Below are positions 53,001 through 59,062 of a stretch of 64,000 nucleotides of DNA, piece after piece. A program made the position numbers and the translations under genes. Each line of letters starts with the position of its first letter. The stretch's first letter is position 1. A model generated the notes under the pieces. That model was not told where the DNA came from. It searched no databases and saw only the letters and a list, made by a program, of their open reading frames with translations. The stretch spans positions 1 to 64,000 of the forward strand of contig DAHVCH010000009.1 in NCBI GenBank assembly GCA_027314165.1, read 5' to 3'. Source of the stretch: Thermoplasmata archaeon (GTDB lineage: Archaea; Thermoplasmatota; Thermoplasmata; Lutacidiplasmatales; UBA184).

Positions 53001-53674
53001 ACCGTTCCCGGGTGATCGAGGTGCAGCTCACGGTTCCGCTCTCCGAGCCTGCGACGATCCCCACGATCGTCTTCCAGCTCACCCAGAGCACCGGCGGGAG
53101 CGCGCTCGCGTCCGTGAACGCCCCGTTGACGCTCATCAAGACCTACCAGTTCACGATGGGCGCCACGACCTCCTTCGACCAGATCCGGGCCGGGGCCATC
53201 CTCCTCGGCTTCCACATGACCGCGACCGGGAACTCCGGGGAACAGGTGGCGCTCAGCGTCGGCAACGGGGCAGAGCTCTCCCAGGACGGATGGTCCTACG
53301 TCATCGCGGCCGTCTCGACGGGACAACCGGTCTACGGCACGGAGAGCATCACGCCCGGCGCCCAGCCCTTCCAGGGATCGGTCGAGCTGTTCCCCCACAG
53401 CCCGGCTCCGATCATCCCGGGCAGCGTCCAGGTGCTCGGAGTGGACTCGGCCCACCCCCAGGTCACGGGGATCGCCTACCTCACCGTCGTCGGGCACGCC
53501 ACGATCGCGCTCAACGCGACCCCGGTGGTCTCGGGCCCCTCCGTCGGCGGGTCCCCGCCGCCGGACTACCAGACCTGGCTCTTCCCGCTGCTCACCGTGC
53601 TGCCGGCGATCGTCATCGTGGCGGTCGCGGGGTCCTGGCGCTGGTGGAAGACCCGGAGGTGGACCCGGCGATGA
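47093..53674 (+). CDS. aglB: Giant oligosaccharyltransferase AglB/STT3 with a long extracellular repeat region
   Basis: The product has 2193 aa; ordinary AglB has ~600-1000. Residues 1-~900 are STT3: an N-terminal helix, the first-loop acidic motif GGSDSFYHSRVMEWI (~56-70), about 12-13 further helices to ~530, and the hallmark WWDYG (FISWWDYGFQAID, ~587-591) that binds the acceptor sequon. From ~919 come many carboxypeptidase-regulatory/CNA-B-like units (GKVTMPNGAPVPGIRMTVDD; GTYSLSGLAPGAYNVSVTVG; GSYRVWLPDGTYAVTANVS) rich in N-x-S/T sites. A second membrane anchor (LLTVLPAIVIVAVAGSW) and a basic tail end it at ~2161-2193. It transfers a lipid-linked glycan to asparagines outside the cell. 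The stop overlaps the next ATG. Confidence 0.93.
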   Translation: MADAEETVVGGQPGWWRRHGLAVAILLLAASISFIIRVIYAYQLIDLCNIAYCYAGGSDSFYHSRVMEWIISTHTNLIHDPELNYPIGSVNPREPLFDWMNAILGIIFAPFFGGNPVRAGMWVLEMQPPFWAAVGVFPVYLIGKEVSSRRMGLMAALLYPLVVGNIQSTVATYANYLPFYTFFVLLSAYCYLHTVRLSGTRRWVESYRSPRAIWEGVKQFARTEEPSVKWAVMAGVSLGATMFAWQGYTYVITIIMVFLVITLLVERIRKHDSFGAYLVTLLSGTLGFLMAMPYYWVQGEFGYWFTVPLLLFFGGLLALLPFVLLRDSPWVISVPALVGSVGAAAGALYLYNPSYFDAVVTGQGYFVKNLIFSTVAEAQAPSFDALIVSYGIGTFLLTFVGLALFVAYLFVYRFRREHIFMVVLGLIGIYLPISAAKFFLLGSPVFVLLPAEALLIGLDRIGAYPQLRHNLSSLSERGGGRFLALRRSIKLRHMVLGLIVVLVVMPNVSWAVDAGIPYNVQGQYSQQIYASLPTVLQTSPSNASSFYLGIAGIQTDTPQQYDESGYSWLSTQDTFEAPEHRPAFISWWDYGFQAIDQGQHPSVADNFQEGIDPAGNFLLAQNESLAIAYMAADLLEAQHVAPASAILNPSGCSTGTLYGGLRNDGVNTTQLYSYLVNTSQDVKLVENNPGLYGPKDNSNLDSLNAMYDAVSYLIASSMSENKVVQVYQDVQACTGWSIRYAMADTRLFPTSGSNTGIYYAPVDLTDGIIGPGGIPTSYFTVTVTGSDGQTYPLGQVPQGVQTVSSNINYLPAFYNSMIYKIEAGYNGSQVGAGNGIPGLTLSNSNPEPGWMMQHFVMGYRTAYYCPYTNYQAHPNCFSAVNLNVAQTHQTQSQGTSDLSPSTYFSNGGETIMEYYAGASIQGKVTMPNGAPVPGIRMTVDDSWGYPHMTTVTNSHGDFTLLAPPGNDSIYASYGTVTPLTQVGVTQVDQYNLTVRPDQGFGYNPAPITPHIILKPGTITGQVYWNRANQTTFQASDIAIPGATVTVDNGVGSSATTTSDASGTYSLSGLAPGAYNVSVTVGTFTSGEAPVSLVSGATATNNIALHLTDVHGLVRNQTGSPVTGALVTITGTNGYYSTDSTLPGGNYSFTPLPPGNYSIQASDAYGRSSVPAHVGVATFQTNLTVNFTLSTPVEVNLLPLLNGNPVPNLPVRFSALGGGANGSYLFFTGRGGWVHATVSIGNWSVYALGVVNGTYVAGIGDFHLTASNAEVFSGGSVLALSPADALSGHTYDPTAGTAPQSGVTVTLQDKNGAQLTTTTNSTGSYRVWLPDGTYAVTANVSRAGQSGAAMAGVVVNGPTTLDLTMATSVAYRAQVGYFSPQLGTFEPLTGVGVNLTLDQAAATVQLTSGPEGNLSFILPQTTSSFTLTTSVYGFSPYHLGPVPESTLTSTSRVVLNISQVPVQVLVRNASGASATPQVNFTGLSASTQSVNVTGTNVTLELYPGEYSVGAWAPIAGGGVLRPFTNSTLSVPIGSSGVTLALSVVPSLQYRVNSTTYAVSLSGTKAELSGALGTLTFNGTTLLRGFDAPSGQYNLWLTGHNGSQPVSFFDPVSLFANGTASPSKVTLLPAGVLDFSMRAPFGRVVNTSLAVGITNGNGTSSSFTTYASGNATLTLPRGGYTMSVNTTALLDVNGVTQYWAISTNPRADTCAVAPLGSSSCVLTVNVTQALDVVAASLQLNGASISGGTGTVTAIPFNGAATEVFPVSGSSVSLSLLPGRYTLYTVLSATSAPMVNVTTLTIPYSASPIPVVLELQPGWVQTLAISGPSGLPTPSSFNLSFSHPGGGLMVNLTNVSFGSYALALPSGSYHVQVSSLVAPWGPRVDLLGTTNLTVAAANSYVPFPLQPQWQRAVTMTLVGNPNPITGNGGTVTYQIVVNNTGNAPLSLTATGAPSTWPIRFSPGNFTLGPAANNRSRVIEVQLTVPLSEPATIPTIVFQLTQSTGGSALASVNAPLTLIKTYQFTMGATTSFDQIRAGAILLGFHMTATGNSGEQVALSVGNGAELSQDGWSYVIAAVSTGQPVYGTESITPGAQPFQGSVELFPHSPAPIIPGSVQVLGVDSAHPQVTGIAYLTVVGHATIALNATPVVSGPSVGGSPPPDYQTWLFPLLTVLPAIVIVAVAGSWRWWKTRRWTRR

Positions 53675-54504
53675 GCCCCTTCCCGCGGTCCCGCGCTCCC
53701 TGGACGCTGCTCGCGGTCCTCGTCCTCTCGGCGAGCGCGATCCTTCTCCCCGCCGGGGCGAACGCCTCGAGCGCGGCCTCGCCTCCCTTCAACGTGCAGA
53801 TCACCGGCCCCTCGCTCCTCTCGACGAACGTCTCGGGGCACTTCTTCGCGACGGCCTCCGGCGGCCCGGCGGAGCTGCTGAACGGGACGGTCACCGGCAA
53901 CTACACGTTCACGGTCTCGGTGGTCGGGCTGGACACGTCCGGCTCCTTCGTCTCCCCGGTGGGAGGCGCATTCGTCAACCAAGAGATCAACGTGACCGTC
54001 GGGGGGCTCAACCACACGGGGACCTACACCCTCGAGTTCAACGTGACGAGCCACGGGTTCGCGCATGGGCTCGGGAACGAGACCCAGGTGTTCTCGACCC
54101 AGTTCCAGGTGGTGGTCCCGTACATCGTGGCCACGACCGTCCAGAACATCAACACCTTCCAGGTGTCCGGCTCGACCATCCGGGTCTCCCTTGACGGCGC
54201 CGTGGTCGGGAGCATCGGTGTCCCGACCATGCTGCCCGACGCGAGCGTCGCGGTCAAGTACAACTACACCACGCTCGGGCTGTCGCCGGGCTACCACACG
54301 TTCACGCTCACTCTCGTGACCTCGGGCGGGCTGCTGCAGTTCTCGAACGGTCAGCAGACCTACTCGGTCTCCTTCTACGTGCAGGGCCCGGCCCCGGACT
54401 ACACGGTGTACTACCTCACCGCAGCCGGCGCCACGGTACTGGCCATCTTTATATCGCTCCTCTTTTTCGGCCCCCGCCGCCCTCGTAGGAAGAAGAACCC
54501 TTGA
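53671..54504 (+). CDS. Secreted membrane-anchored protein linked to aglB
   Basis: The product (277 aa) has a signal peptide (WTLLAVLVLSASAILLPAGA, ~11-30), a ~215-residue beta-rich ectodomain with many sequons (LNGTVTGNYTF, EINVTVGG, EFNVTSHG), and a C-terminal anchor (LTAAGATVLAIFISLLFFG) followed by RRPRRKKNP. Strand-pair patterns suggest two Ig-like units. It overlaps aglB by 4 nt, so it is co-translated and may be a partner or substrate of the transferase. No known family. Confidence 0.82.
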   Translation: MSPFPRSRAPWTLLAVLVLSASAILLPAGANASSAASPPFNVQITGPSLLSTNVSGHFFATASGGPAELLNGTVTGNYTFTVSVVGLDTSGSFVSPVGGAFVNQEINVTVGGLNHTGTYTLEFNVTSHGFAHGLGNETQVFSTQFQVVVPYIVATTVQNINTFQVSGSTIRVSLDGAVVGSIGVPTMLPDASVAVKYNYTTLGLSPGYHTFTLTLVTSGGLLQFSNGQQTYSVSFYVQGPAPDYTVYYLTAAGATVLAIFISLLFFGPRRPRRKKNP

Positions 54505-54737
54505 GCGCTCCGGAGACCCAGGCCCCCACTCCCCCCCCGCCCGCGCCCTCGCCCGCCCCACCGGTGACCGGTGAGACGGCGCGAAGCTGCTCCTCCTGCG
54601 GACGGACCCTCATCGGATGGGGCGTGGTCGCCTTCGTCTGTCCGAGCTGCGCGGCCCCGGGCCTAGGGCGGTGCGCCCAGTGCCGGGACCAGTCGGTCAG
54701 CTATCGATGTCACTCCTGCGACTTCCAGGGCCCCTGA
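54501..54737 (+). CDS. Small zinc-ribbon protein upstream of aEF-1beta (DUF1610/HVO_2753-like)
   Basis: The product (78 aa, TTG start overlapping the previous stop) has four CxxC knuckles: CSSC, CPSC, CAQC and CHSC, ending in the family-typical YRCHSCDFQGP. Small proteins of this kind lie directly before the aEF-1beta gene across archaea. The first ~25 residues are Pro/Ala-rich. Probably a cytosolic zinc protein tied to translation; the exact role is not shown here. Confidence 0.88.
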   Translation: MSAPETQAPTPPPPAPSPAPPVTGETARSCSSCGRTLIGWGVVAFVCPSCAAPGLGRCAQCRDQSVSYRCHSCDFQGP

Positions 54738-54759
54738 GGGTCTGGAGGCAGTTCCACCC

Positions 54760-55032
54760 ATGGGAAGTACGGTCGGCCTGGTCGTGCGGGTCATGCCCAC
54801 GGGCGTAGACGTCGACATGAAGGGTCTCGCGGAGAAGGCCCGTGCGGCGATGCCGACGGAGGCGAAGATCCGGGGCATGCAGGTGCGCGACGTCGCCTTC
54901 GGGCTCAAGGCCCTCCTCATCTCCGTCCACGTCCCCGACAGCGGCGGGGTCCAGGAGCAGGTCGAGAAGGCCCTCGCTGGCGTCCAGCACGTGGAGAGCG
55001 TCGAGGTCATCGACACTACGCTCGTCCAGTAG
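54760..55032 (+). CDS. ef1b: Translation elongation factor aEF-1beta
   Basis: The product (90 aa) is the nucleotide exchange factor for aEF-1alpha. The ferredoxin-like fold shows VGLVVRVMPTGVDVDMKGL, MQVRDVAFGLKALLISVHVP and VQHVESVEVIDTTLVQ at the end, the standard archaeal C-terminus. It has normal length and follows the zinc-ribbon gene after 22 nt. Confidence 0.94.
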   Translation: MGSTVGLVVRVMPTGVDVDMKGLAEKARAAMPTEAKIRGMQVRDVAFGLKALLISVHVPDSGGVQEQVEKALAGVQHVESVEVIDTTLVQ

Positions 55033-55038
55033 ACGCAC

Positions 55039-55072
55039 CTCCCCCCTCCCCCTCCCCCTCCCCCTCCCCCTT
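55039..55072. repeat. CCCCCT microsatellite
   Basis: About five and a half copies of a 6-bp C5T unit directly after the aEF-1beta stop. The transcribed strand is a pyrimidine tract and may act in termination. Confidence 0.8.
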
Positions 55073-55103
55073 CCTCGCGCTCCATCGCAGGCCCACTTCC
55101 CAG

Positions 55104-55125
55104 GGAACGGCGCGCGCGCCGTTCC
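55104..55125. other. Perfect 22-bp palindrome between aEF-1beta and the hydrolase gene
   Basis: GGAACGGCGCG followed by its exact reverse complement, 11 bp on each side with no spacer. As RNA it would form a stem with a minimal loop; as DNA it could be a dimer-binding site or a terminator for the aglB-aEF-1beta transcript. The remainder of 55126-55312 shows no gene. Confidence 0.65.
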
Positions 55126-55312
55126 GTGGTTCAACTCAAGCGATAGCGTGGGAGGGCGACGCGCAGTTCTCCCCTGGGAGGGTCCGGCGGACCAACTTAG
55201 GGCCCCGGCCTGGATGGGATGATGTCCCCGTCGACGTCGGGGTCAGCCCCCGCGGGGTGTCCCCCTCTTCTTCTTGAGGCGAAGTGTTTCCGTCGCCCAC
55301 CGGGGACCTTCC

Positions 55313-56335
55313 GTGGACCTCTTCACCCACGTCATCTTCGCCTACCTCCTATCTTTCGTCCTTTGGGGCCCGGCCTACCCTTGGTACATCGCGGCGGGGG
55401 CGATGGCCGGTGGACTCCCCGACTCGGACGTGCTGTTCTACCCGCTCTCCAAGCGCTTCCCGATCCTCCGGCACCACGGGATCACCCACTCCATCCTGGG
55501 GACCACCTGCGTCGCGGCGGTCGGGTCGGTCCTCGTCCCCCACATCTTCGCGCCGTTCATTCCCGGTACCCCCACCGCCCTCGCGCCGGAGTACACGCTC
55601 CGGTTCTTCGTCGCCATGGAGATCGGAGGGCTCTCCCACGTGTTCCTGGACGGCTTCACGCACTTCGCCGTCCCTCCGTTCATTCCCTTCTCCAACCACG
55701 AGTTCAAGCTCGAGGCCGACCGGGCCATCAACTTCGGAATGACCATCCTCACGGTCGTGACGATGGCCACGCTCATCTACGAGAACCGGAACCCGTCCAT
55801 CATCCCCGTCTCGCTCTGGGTCGACACCGCGTGGGTCCTCACGGCGATCTACGGAGGCTATCTCCTGGTCAGGGCCCTCGGTCGCTGGCGGGCGGGCGCC
55901 GAGCGGAAGAAGGACGGCTACGCGGCCGTCATCCCGACGGGGAACCCGTTCGTCTGGTTCCTCGTGGACGAGAAGATCACGCCGGAGCTCTACCACATCC
56001 GCTACCGCAAGTTCGTGCTCGGACGCGGCTTCGCGACCCCGGAGCGCGTCCTGGACGTGAAGAAGAGCCCCCAGGGGACGGGCCCGGTGCGGACCGCGCA
56101 GGAGGCGCTCGACCGGAGCTACTCCTCGATCGTGGAGAAGAACCGGTTCCTGCACGAGAGCTACCACTTCGGCGAGGCCGAAGCGAAGGGCGACACCTTC
56201 GAGGTCGTCTGGTACTCGATCGAGTTCGCGATGTTCGGCCGGGCCCCCGGGGTGACGGCCAAGGTCGATGCCACGACGGGAAAGGTCGAAGCCCGCTCGA
56301 AGTTCCTGCGCCCGCCCACCGCGAGCGGCATCTGA
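55313..56335 (+). CDS. Membrane-bound metal-dependent hydrolase (YdjM/DUF457-like)
   Basis: The product is 340 aa from GTG 55313 (VDLFTHVIFAYLLSF is the family start; the TTG at 55274 adds an unrelated leader). Metal-ligand-like motifs are FTHVIFAYL, GGLPDSDVLFYPL, LRHHGITHSILG and LSHVFLDGFTHFAVPPFIPF. Four to five membrane segments follow the YdjM plan. The last ~130 residues are a soluble domain (YHIRYRKFVLGRGFATPERV) not present in short YdjM proteins. The family is related to membrane phospholipases; substrate unknown. Confidence 0.8.
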   Translation: MDLFTHVIFAYLLSFVLWGPAYPWYIAAGAMAGGLPDSDVLFYPLSKRFPILRHHGITHSILGTTCVAAVGSVLVPHIFAPFIPGTPTALAPEYTLRFFVAMEIGGLSHVFLDGFTHFAVPPFIPFSNHEFKLEADRAINFGMTILTVVTMATLIYENRNPSIIPVSLWVDTAWVLTAIYGGYLLVRALGRWRAGAERKKDGYAAVIPTGNPFVWFLVDEKITPELYHIRYRKFVLGRGFATPERVLDVKKSPQGTGPVRTAQEALDRSYSSIVEKNRFLHESYHFGEAEAKGDTFEVVWYSIEFAMFGRAPGVTAKVDATTGKVEARSKFLRPPTASGI

Positions 56336-56387
56336 GGTGGGCAGGAGCCCCCGCCGGGGGGCGCACCCCCTCTCCCGCTCCGCGCCG

Positions 56388-56396
56388 CTTTATAAT
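56388..56396 (+). promoter_or_regulatory. TATA box of tRNA-His
   Basis: CTTTATAATC lies 28-30 nt upstream of the first base of tRNA-His, the standard archaeal spacing. Confidence 0.75.
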
Positions 56397-56420
56397 CGAA
56401 CATCGTAGCCCGTTCGAAGC

Positions 56421-56528
56421 GGCCGGGATAGGGTAGTCTGGCCTATCCTGGGGGACTGTGGATCCCTCGACCCGGGTTCAAACGACGCTGGGGACAACCC
56501 CCAACGTCTGAGATTCTCGGTCCCGGCC
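56421..56528 (+). tRNA. tRNA-His (anticodon GUG) with a 32-nt intron in the T-loop
   Basis: Acceptor GCCGGGA (56422-56428) pairs with TCCCGGC (56521-56527). G at 56421 and C at 56528 supply the G-1:C73 pair that marks tRNA-His. The D stem is GGGT/ATCC, the anticodon loop CTGTGGA gives GTG. T stem CCGGG (56472-56476) pairs with CTCGG (56516-56520). Between them lies an intron, 56483-56514. The junction is a textbook bulge-helix-bulge: TTCA (56477-56480) pairs with TGAG (56509-56512), flanked by 3-nt bulges AAC and ATT. Inside it GACG/CGTC and TGGGG/CCCCA form the intron stem. Cutting after the second base of each bulge leaves T-loop TTCAAAT. Confidence 0.95.
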
Positions 56529-56593
56529 CTTCTCCCCTCCCTCGAACGGCGGGGCGCCAGGCGGTCCACCCAGGAGGTGGGCCCGCATTCCCG

Positions 56594-57631
56594 TCAGCGA
56601 CGCCGACGCTTCGCGGGAGCCCCGACCGGGGCCGTCCCTTTCCCCGACGGCTCGACCCGTGGCGGGATCGCCGCGGCCCGGGCCTCCTGCAGGTATTGGG
56701 TCCGCTGGACCGCGGAACTCGCCTCCTCCCGGAGGTGCTCATCGCAGAGGAGCAACTGCTTCCATCGCCAGCTCGCACGGCGGCCGCAGCTCGCCACGGT
56801 GCACCCCTTCCGACCCGTGTAGGTGACCGCCCCTCCCGACGGGAGGCTCGGGCCCTTCGCGGTCGAAGTGGGCTGCGGCGGGGGAGGGACCCGCTTCGCC
56901 CTCTCCGACCTCAGGGGGAAGAGCTCGTCGAGCACCTGCGGGAGCTGGTCCAAGGCGTAGTCCGCCCAACTCGCTCCCCACCGACGCATGTCCGCCGGGG
57001 AGACCTCCCAGTTGTGGAGATGGCAGGCCCGACCCAGCACGGTGACCCCTTCGACGCTCCGGCCGGCCTCCATGTCGAACCGGGAGTCCCCGACCAGGAC
57101 GAGCGGAACGTTCGGCCATCGGTCCTGGAACTGTCGGAGGTGCTGGTCCTTCGTGCCTTGCTGCGCGCCGAGAACCGTCTCGAAGAAGAACCCGAGACCA
57201 CCGCGCTCGAGGATCAGCTCGGCCATCTCCCGTTCGGCCCCGGTCGAGAGCACCAGCTTCCAGCCGGCCTGGTCGAGCCTCTTGAGCAGCTTGGGAACCT
57301 CGGGGAAGAAGGAGGCGCGGGGGTAGGCCGTCTTGGCCTTCGCCTCGTGGAACTTGCGGGCCGTGTCGACGAGCTCGAAGGGGGTGGCCTCGGGGTAGAG
57401 CTCCTTCAGCTGGAGCTCGAAGGGCTTGCCCGTCGTTCGGTAGTACATCCTCTCCGCTTCGACGAGCGGGGTCCCGAAGACCTGGTTCAAGATGGTCGAG
57501 GCCGTCCGCCCGATGAGCGGCATGCTGTCGAGGAGCGTGCCGTCCATGTCGAAGGCCACGATCCCGCGAGGCGAGGCGTCCCGACCCTTCCCATCCGCTA
57601 CGCCGCGGGGTTCAGGGCGGTCCTTGGTCAT
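56594..57631 (-). CDS. HAD family hydrolase with a C-terminal Cys/His-rich segment
   Basis: The product (345 aa) has HAD motif I FDMDGTLLDSMPLIG (~26-40), motif II LSTGAERE, a Lys in KTAYPRASFF/QQGTKDQHL and motif IV VLVGDSRFDMEAG. These match phosphoglycolate-phosphatase-like enzymes. After the ~240-residue domain comes a Pro-rich linker and a possible small zinc site (KGCTVASCGR, then LLLCDEHLREE), then a basic end KRRRR. A TATA box ~30 nt upstream of ATG 57631 makes the mRNA leaderless. Substrate unknown. Confidence 0.87.
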   Translation of the reverse strand: MTKDRPEPRGVADGKGRDASPRGIVAFDMDGTLLDSMPLIGRTASTILNQVFGTPLVEAERMYYRTTGKPFELQLKELYPEATPFELVDTARKFHEAKAKTAYPRASFFPEVPKLLKRLDQAGWKLVLSTGAEREMAELILERGGLGFFFETVLGAQQGTKDQHLRQFQDRWPNVPLVLVGDSRFDMEAGRSVEGVTVLGRACHLHNWEVSPADMRRWGASWADYALDQLPQVLDELFPLRSERAKRVPPPPQPTSTAKGPSLPSGGAVTYTGRKGCTVASCGRRASWRWKQLLLCDEHLREEASSAVQRTQYLQEARAAAIPPRVEPSGKGTAPVGAPAKRRRR

Positions 57632-57655
57632 GGGGTGGACCGGGGGCTCTCCGGC

Positions 57656-57666
57656 TACTTATAATT
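57656..57666. promoter_or_regulatory. Shared bidirectional TATA box for the HAD hydrolase and coaBC
   Basis: ACTTATAATTG contains the palindrome TTATAA (57659-57664). It is ~30 nt from the ATG of the minus-strand HAD gene and ~23 nt from the GTG of the plus-strand coaBC gene. Only 53 bp separate the two start codons, and no other AT-rich element is there. Confidence 0.75.
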
Positions 57667-57684
57667 GCGACAGGTCAGGCCGAC

Positions 57685-58914
57685 GTGCATCCTTCCGACG
57701 CGATACGCGGCCGTCGTTCCCAGCTGCTGGCTGGCCGCCGGGTGGTCATCGGCATCTCGGGCTCCATCGCTGCCATCGAGACCCCGCGCATCGTCCGGGA
57801 GCTGCTCCGGCACGGCGCCGAGGTGCAGGCGGTGATGACCAAGGACGCGCTCGGGATCATCACTTCCGAAGCCCTTCGCTTTGCGACGGGACGGGCTCCC
57901 ATCACGGAGCTCACGGGCGACGTCGAGCACGTCCGCAACCTGGGCCCGGGGCCCGGTCGGGCCGACCTGCTCCTGCTCGCTCCCGCCACCGCCAACACCC
58001 TCTCGAAGGTGGCCCAGGGCATCGACGACACCCCGGTGACCACGTTCGCCTCGATCGCTCTCGGCGGTGGGGTCCCCGTGCTGGTCGCTCCGGCGATGCA
58101 CGAGGACATGACCCGGAACCCCGCCGTGGCGCAGAACCTGCGACGGCTGGAGGAGATGGGTGTCGCCTTCATCCCCCCGATCGTCGAGGAGGGTGAGGCG
58201 AAGCTCGCCACGCCCGAGGTCATCGCCGCCCATGTCCTGCACCGGCTGGCACGAGGGGCCTGGAGCGGGCGTAAGGTCGTCATCATCGGGGGCTCCACCT
58301 CGGAACCTCTGGACGACGTCCGCTCGCTCACCAACGAGGGAAGCGGGCTCCTCGCCGTGAACCTCGCCGCACAGGCGTTCTTCCGGGGAGCTTCGGTGGA
58401 GGCTTGGCTGGGTGCCCTCCGCGTCCCGGTCCCCCTCTTCCTTTCCCCGCGCCGCTTCACGACCCTGGAGGACCTCCGGGGGTTGGTGAAGAAGGAGGCG
58501 AAGACCCTTCGCGAGGCCGATGCGGTCCTCGTCCCGGCCGCGCTGTCGGACTTCACGCTGAAGAAGCAGGAGGGGAAGATCCCCTCCCTCCAGGAGAAGC
58601 TCGTTCTCGAGCTCGCCAAGGCCGAGAAGCTGCTTCCGGAGCTTCGCCACCTGGCCAAGGCCCCGACGCTCCTCATCGGGTTCAAGCTCGAGGCCGGGCT
58701 CTCGCCAAGGGCCCTTCAGGAGAGGGCCTGGGTCTACCTCCAGTCGACCGGGTGCGATGCTCTCGTGGCGAACGAGAGGAAGAGCATGGGAGGGCCCGAC
58801 TCGGAGGTCTATCTTGTGCGCAGGGAGGGCAAGATCCACCCTTACCACGGAACCAAGGACGTGGTCGCGGGCCGGCTCCTGGACGACGTCGGACAGGACC
58901 TCGCCCCGAGATAG
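57685..58914 (+). CDS. coaBC: Bifunctional phosphopantothenoylcysteine decarboxylase / phosphopantothenate-cysteine ligase
   Basis: The product (409 aa, GTG start) makes 4'-phosphopantetheine for coenzyme A. The N-terminal FMN decarboxylase has VVIGISGSIAAIETPRIVRE, ELTGDVEHVRNL with the likely catalytic His, LLLAPATANTLSKVAQGI and the PAMHEDMTRNPAV loop. From ~195 the ligase begins (GRKVVIIGGSTSEPLDDVRS, LTNEGSGLLAVNLAAQAFFR) and ends ALVANERKSMGGPDSEVYLV. The GTG is fixed by the TATA box ~23 nt upstream. CoA supply fits the two thiolases in the window only in a general way. Confidence 0.94.
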   Translation: MHPSDAIRGRRSQLLAGRRVVIGISGSIAAIETPRIVRELLRHGAEVQAVMTKDALGIITSEALRFATGRAPITELTGDVEHVRNLGPGPGRADLLLLAPATANTLSKVAQGIDDTPVTTFASIALGGGVPVLVAPAMHEDMTRNPAVAQNLRRLEEMGVAFIPPIVEEGEAKLATPEVIAAHVLHRLARGAWSGRKVVIIGGSTSEPLDDVRSLTNEGSGLLAVNLAAQAFFRGASVEAWLGALRVPVPLFLSPRRFTTLEDLRGLVKKEAKTLREADAVLVPAALSDFTLKKQEGKIPSLQEKLVLELAKAEKLLPELRHLAKAPTLLIGFKLEAGLSPRALQERAWVYLQSTGCDALVANERKSMGGPDSEVYLVRREGKIHPYHGTKDVVAGRLLDDVGQDLAPR

Positions 58915-59029
58915 GCGAGAACGTCGGGGCCGTCCTTCGCCCCCATCCTTCGAGGGAACGGTTGAGCGCGGGACGGGTCTCTCTCGCCCCTCCCTCGGTT
59001 CGAGGTCCCCGTTCGGGCCGGAAGAAACC

Positions 59030-59037
59030 CCATATGG
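59030..59037 (+). promoter_or_regulatory. TATA-like box of the glycoside hydrolase gene
   Basis: CCCATATGGG (59029-59038) is a 10-bp palindrome centred 29 nt before GTG 59063. It can act as TATA box of a leaderless mRNA and, being palindromic, might also be a regulator site. Confidence 0.5.
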
Positions 59038-59062
59038 GTCCCACCCGAGCCCTGCTCTACCC

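Noticed and set aside
48797..53497. 1566-codon minus-strand frame inside aglB
   Set aside because: It is a GC-driven mirror of the coding strand, full of Arg/Gly/Val/Glu with no domain pattern, while the plus strand has clear STT3 motifs.
55039..55072. CRISPR-like array
   Set aside because: The tract is a 6-bp microsatellite without spacers; no array with regular repeats and spacers is present in the window.
58915..59062. Possible tRNA suggested by GGTTCGAGG near 58998
   Set aside because: No matching T stem, anticodon arm or acceptor stem can be formed around it.
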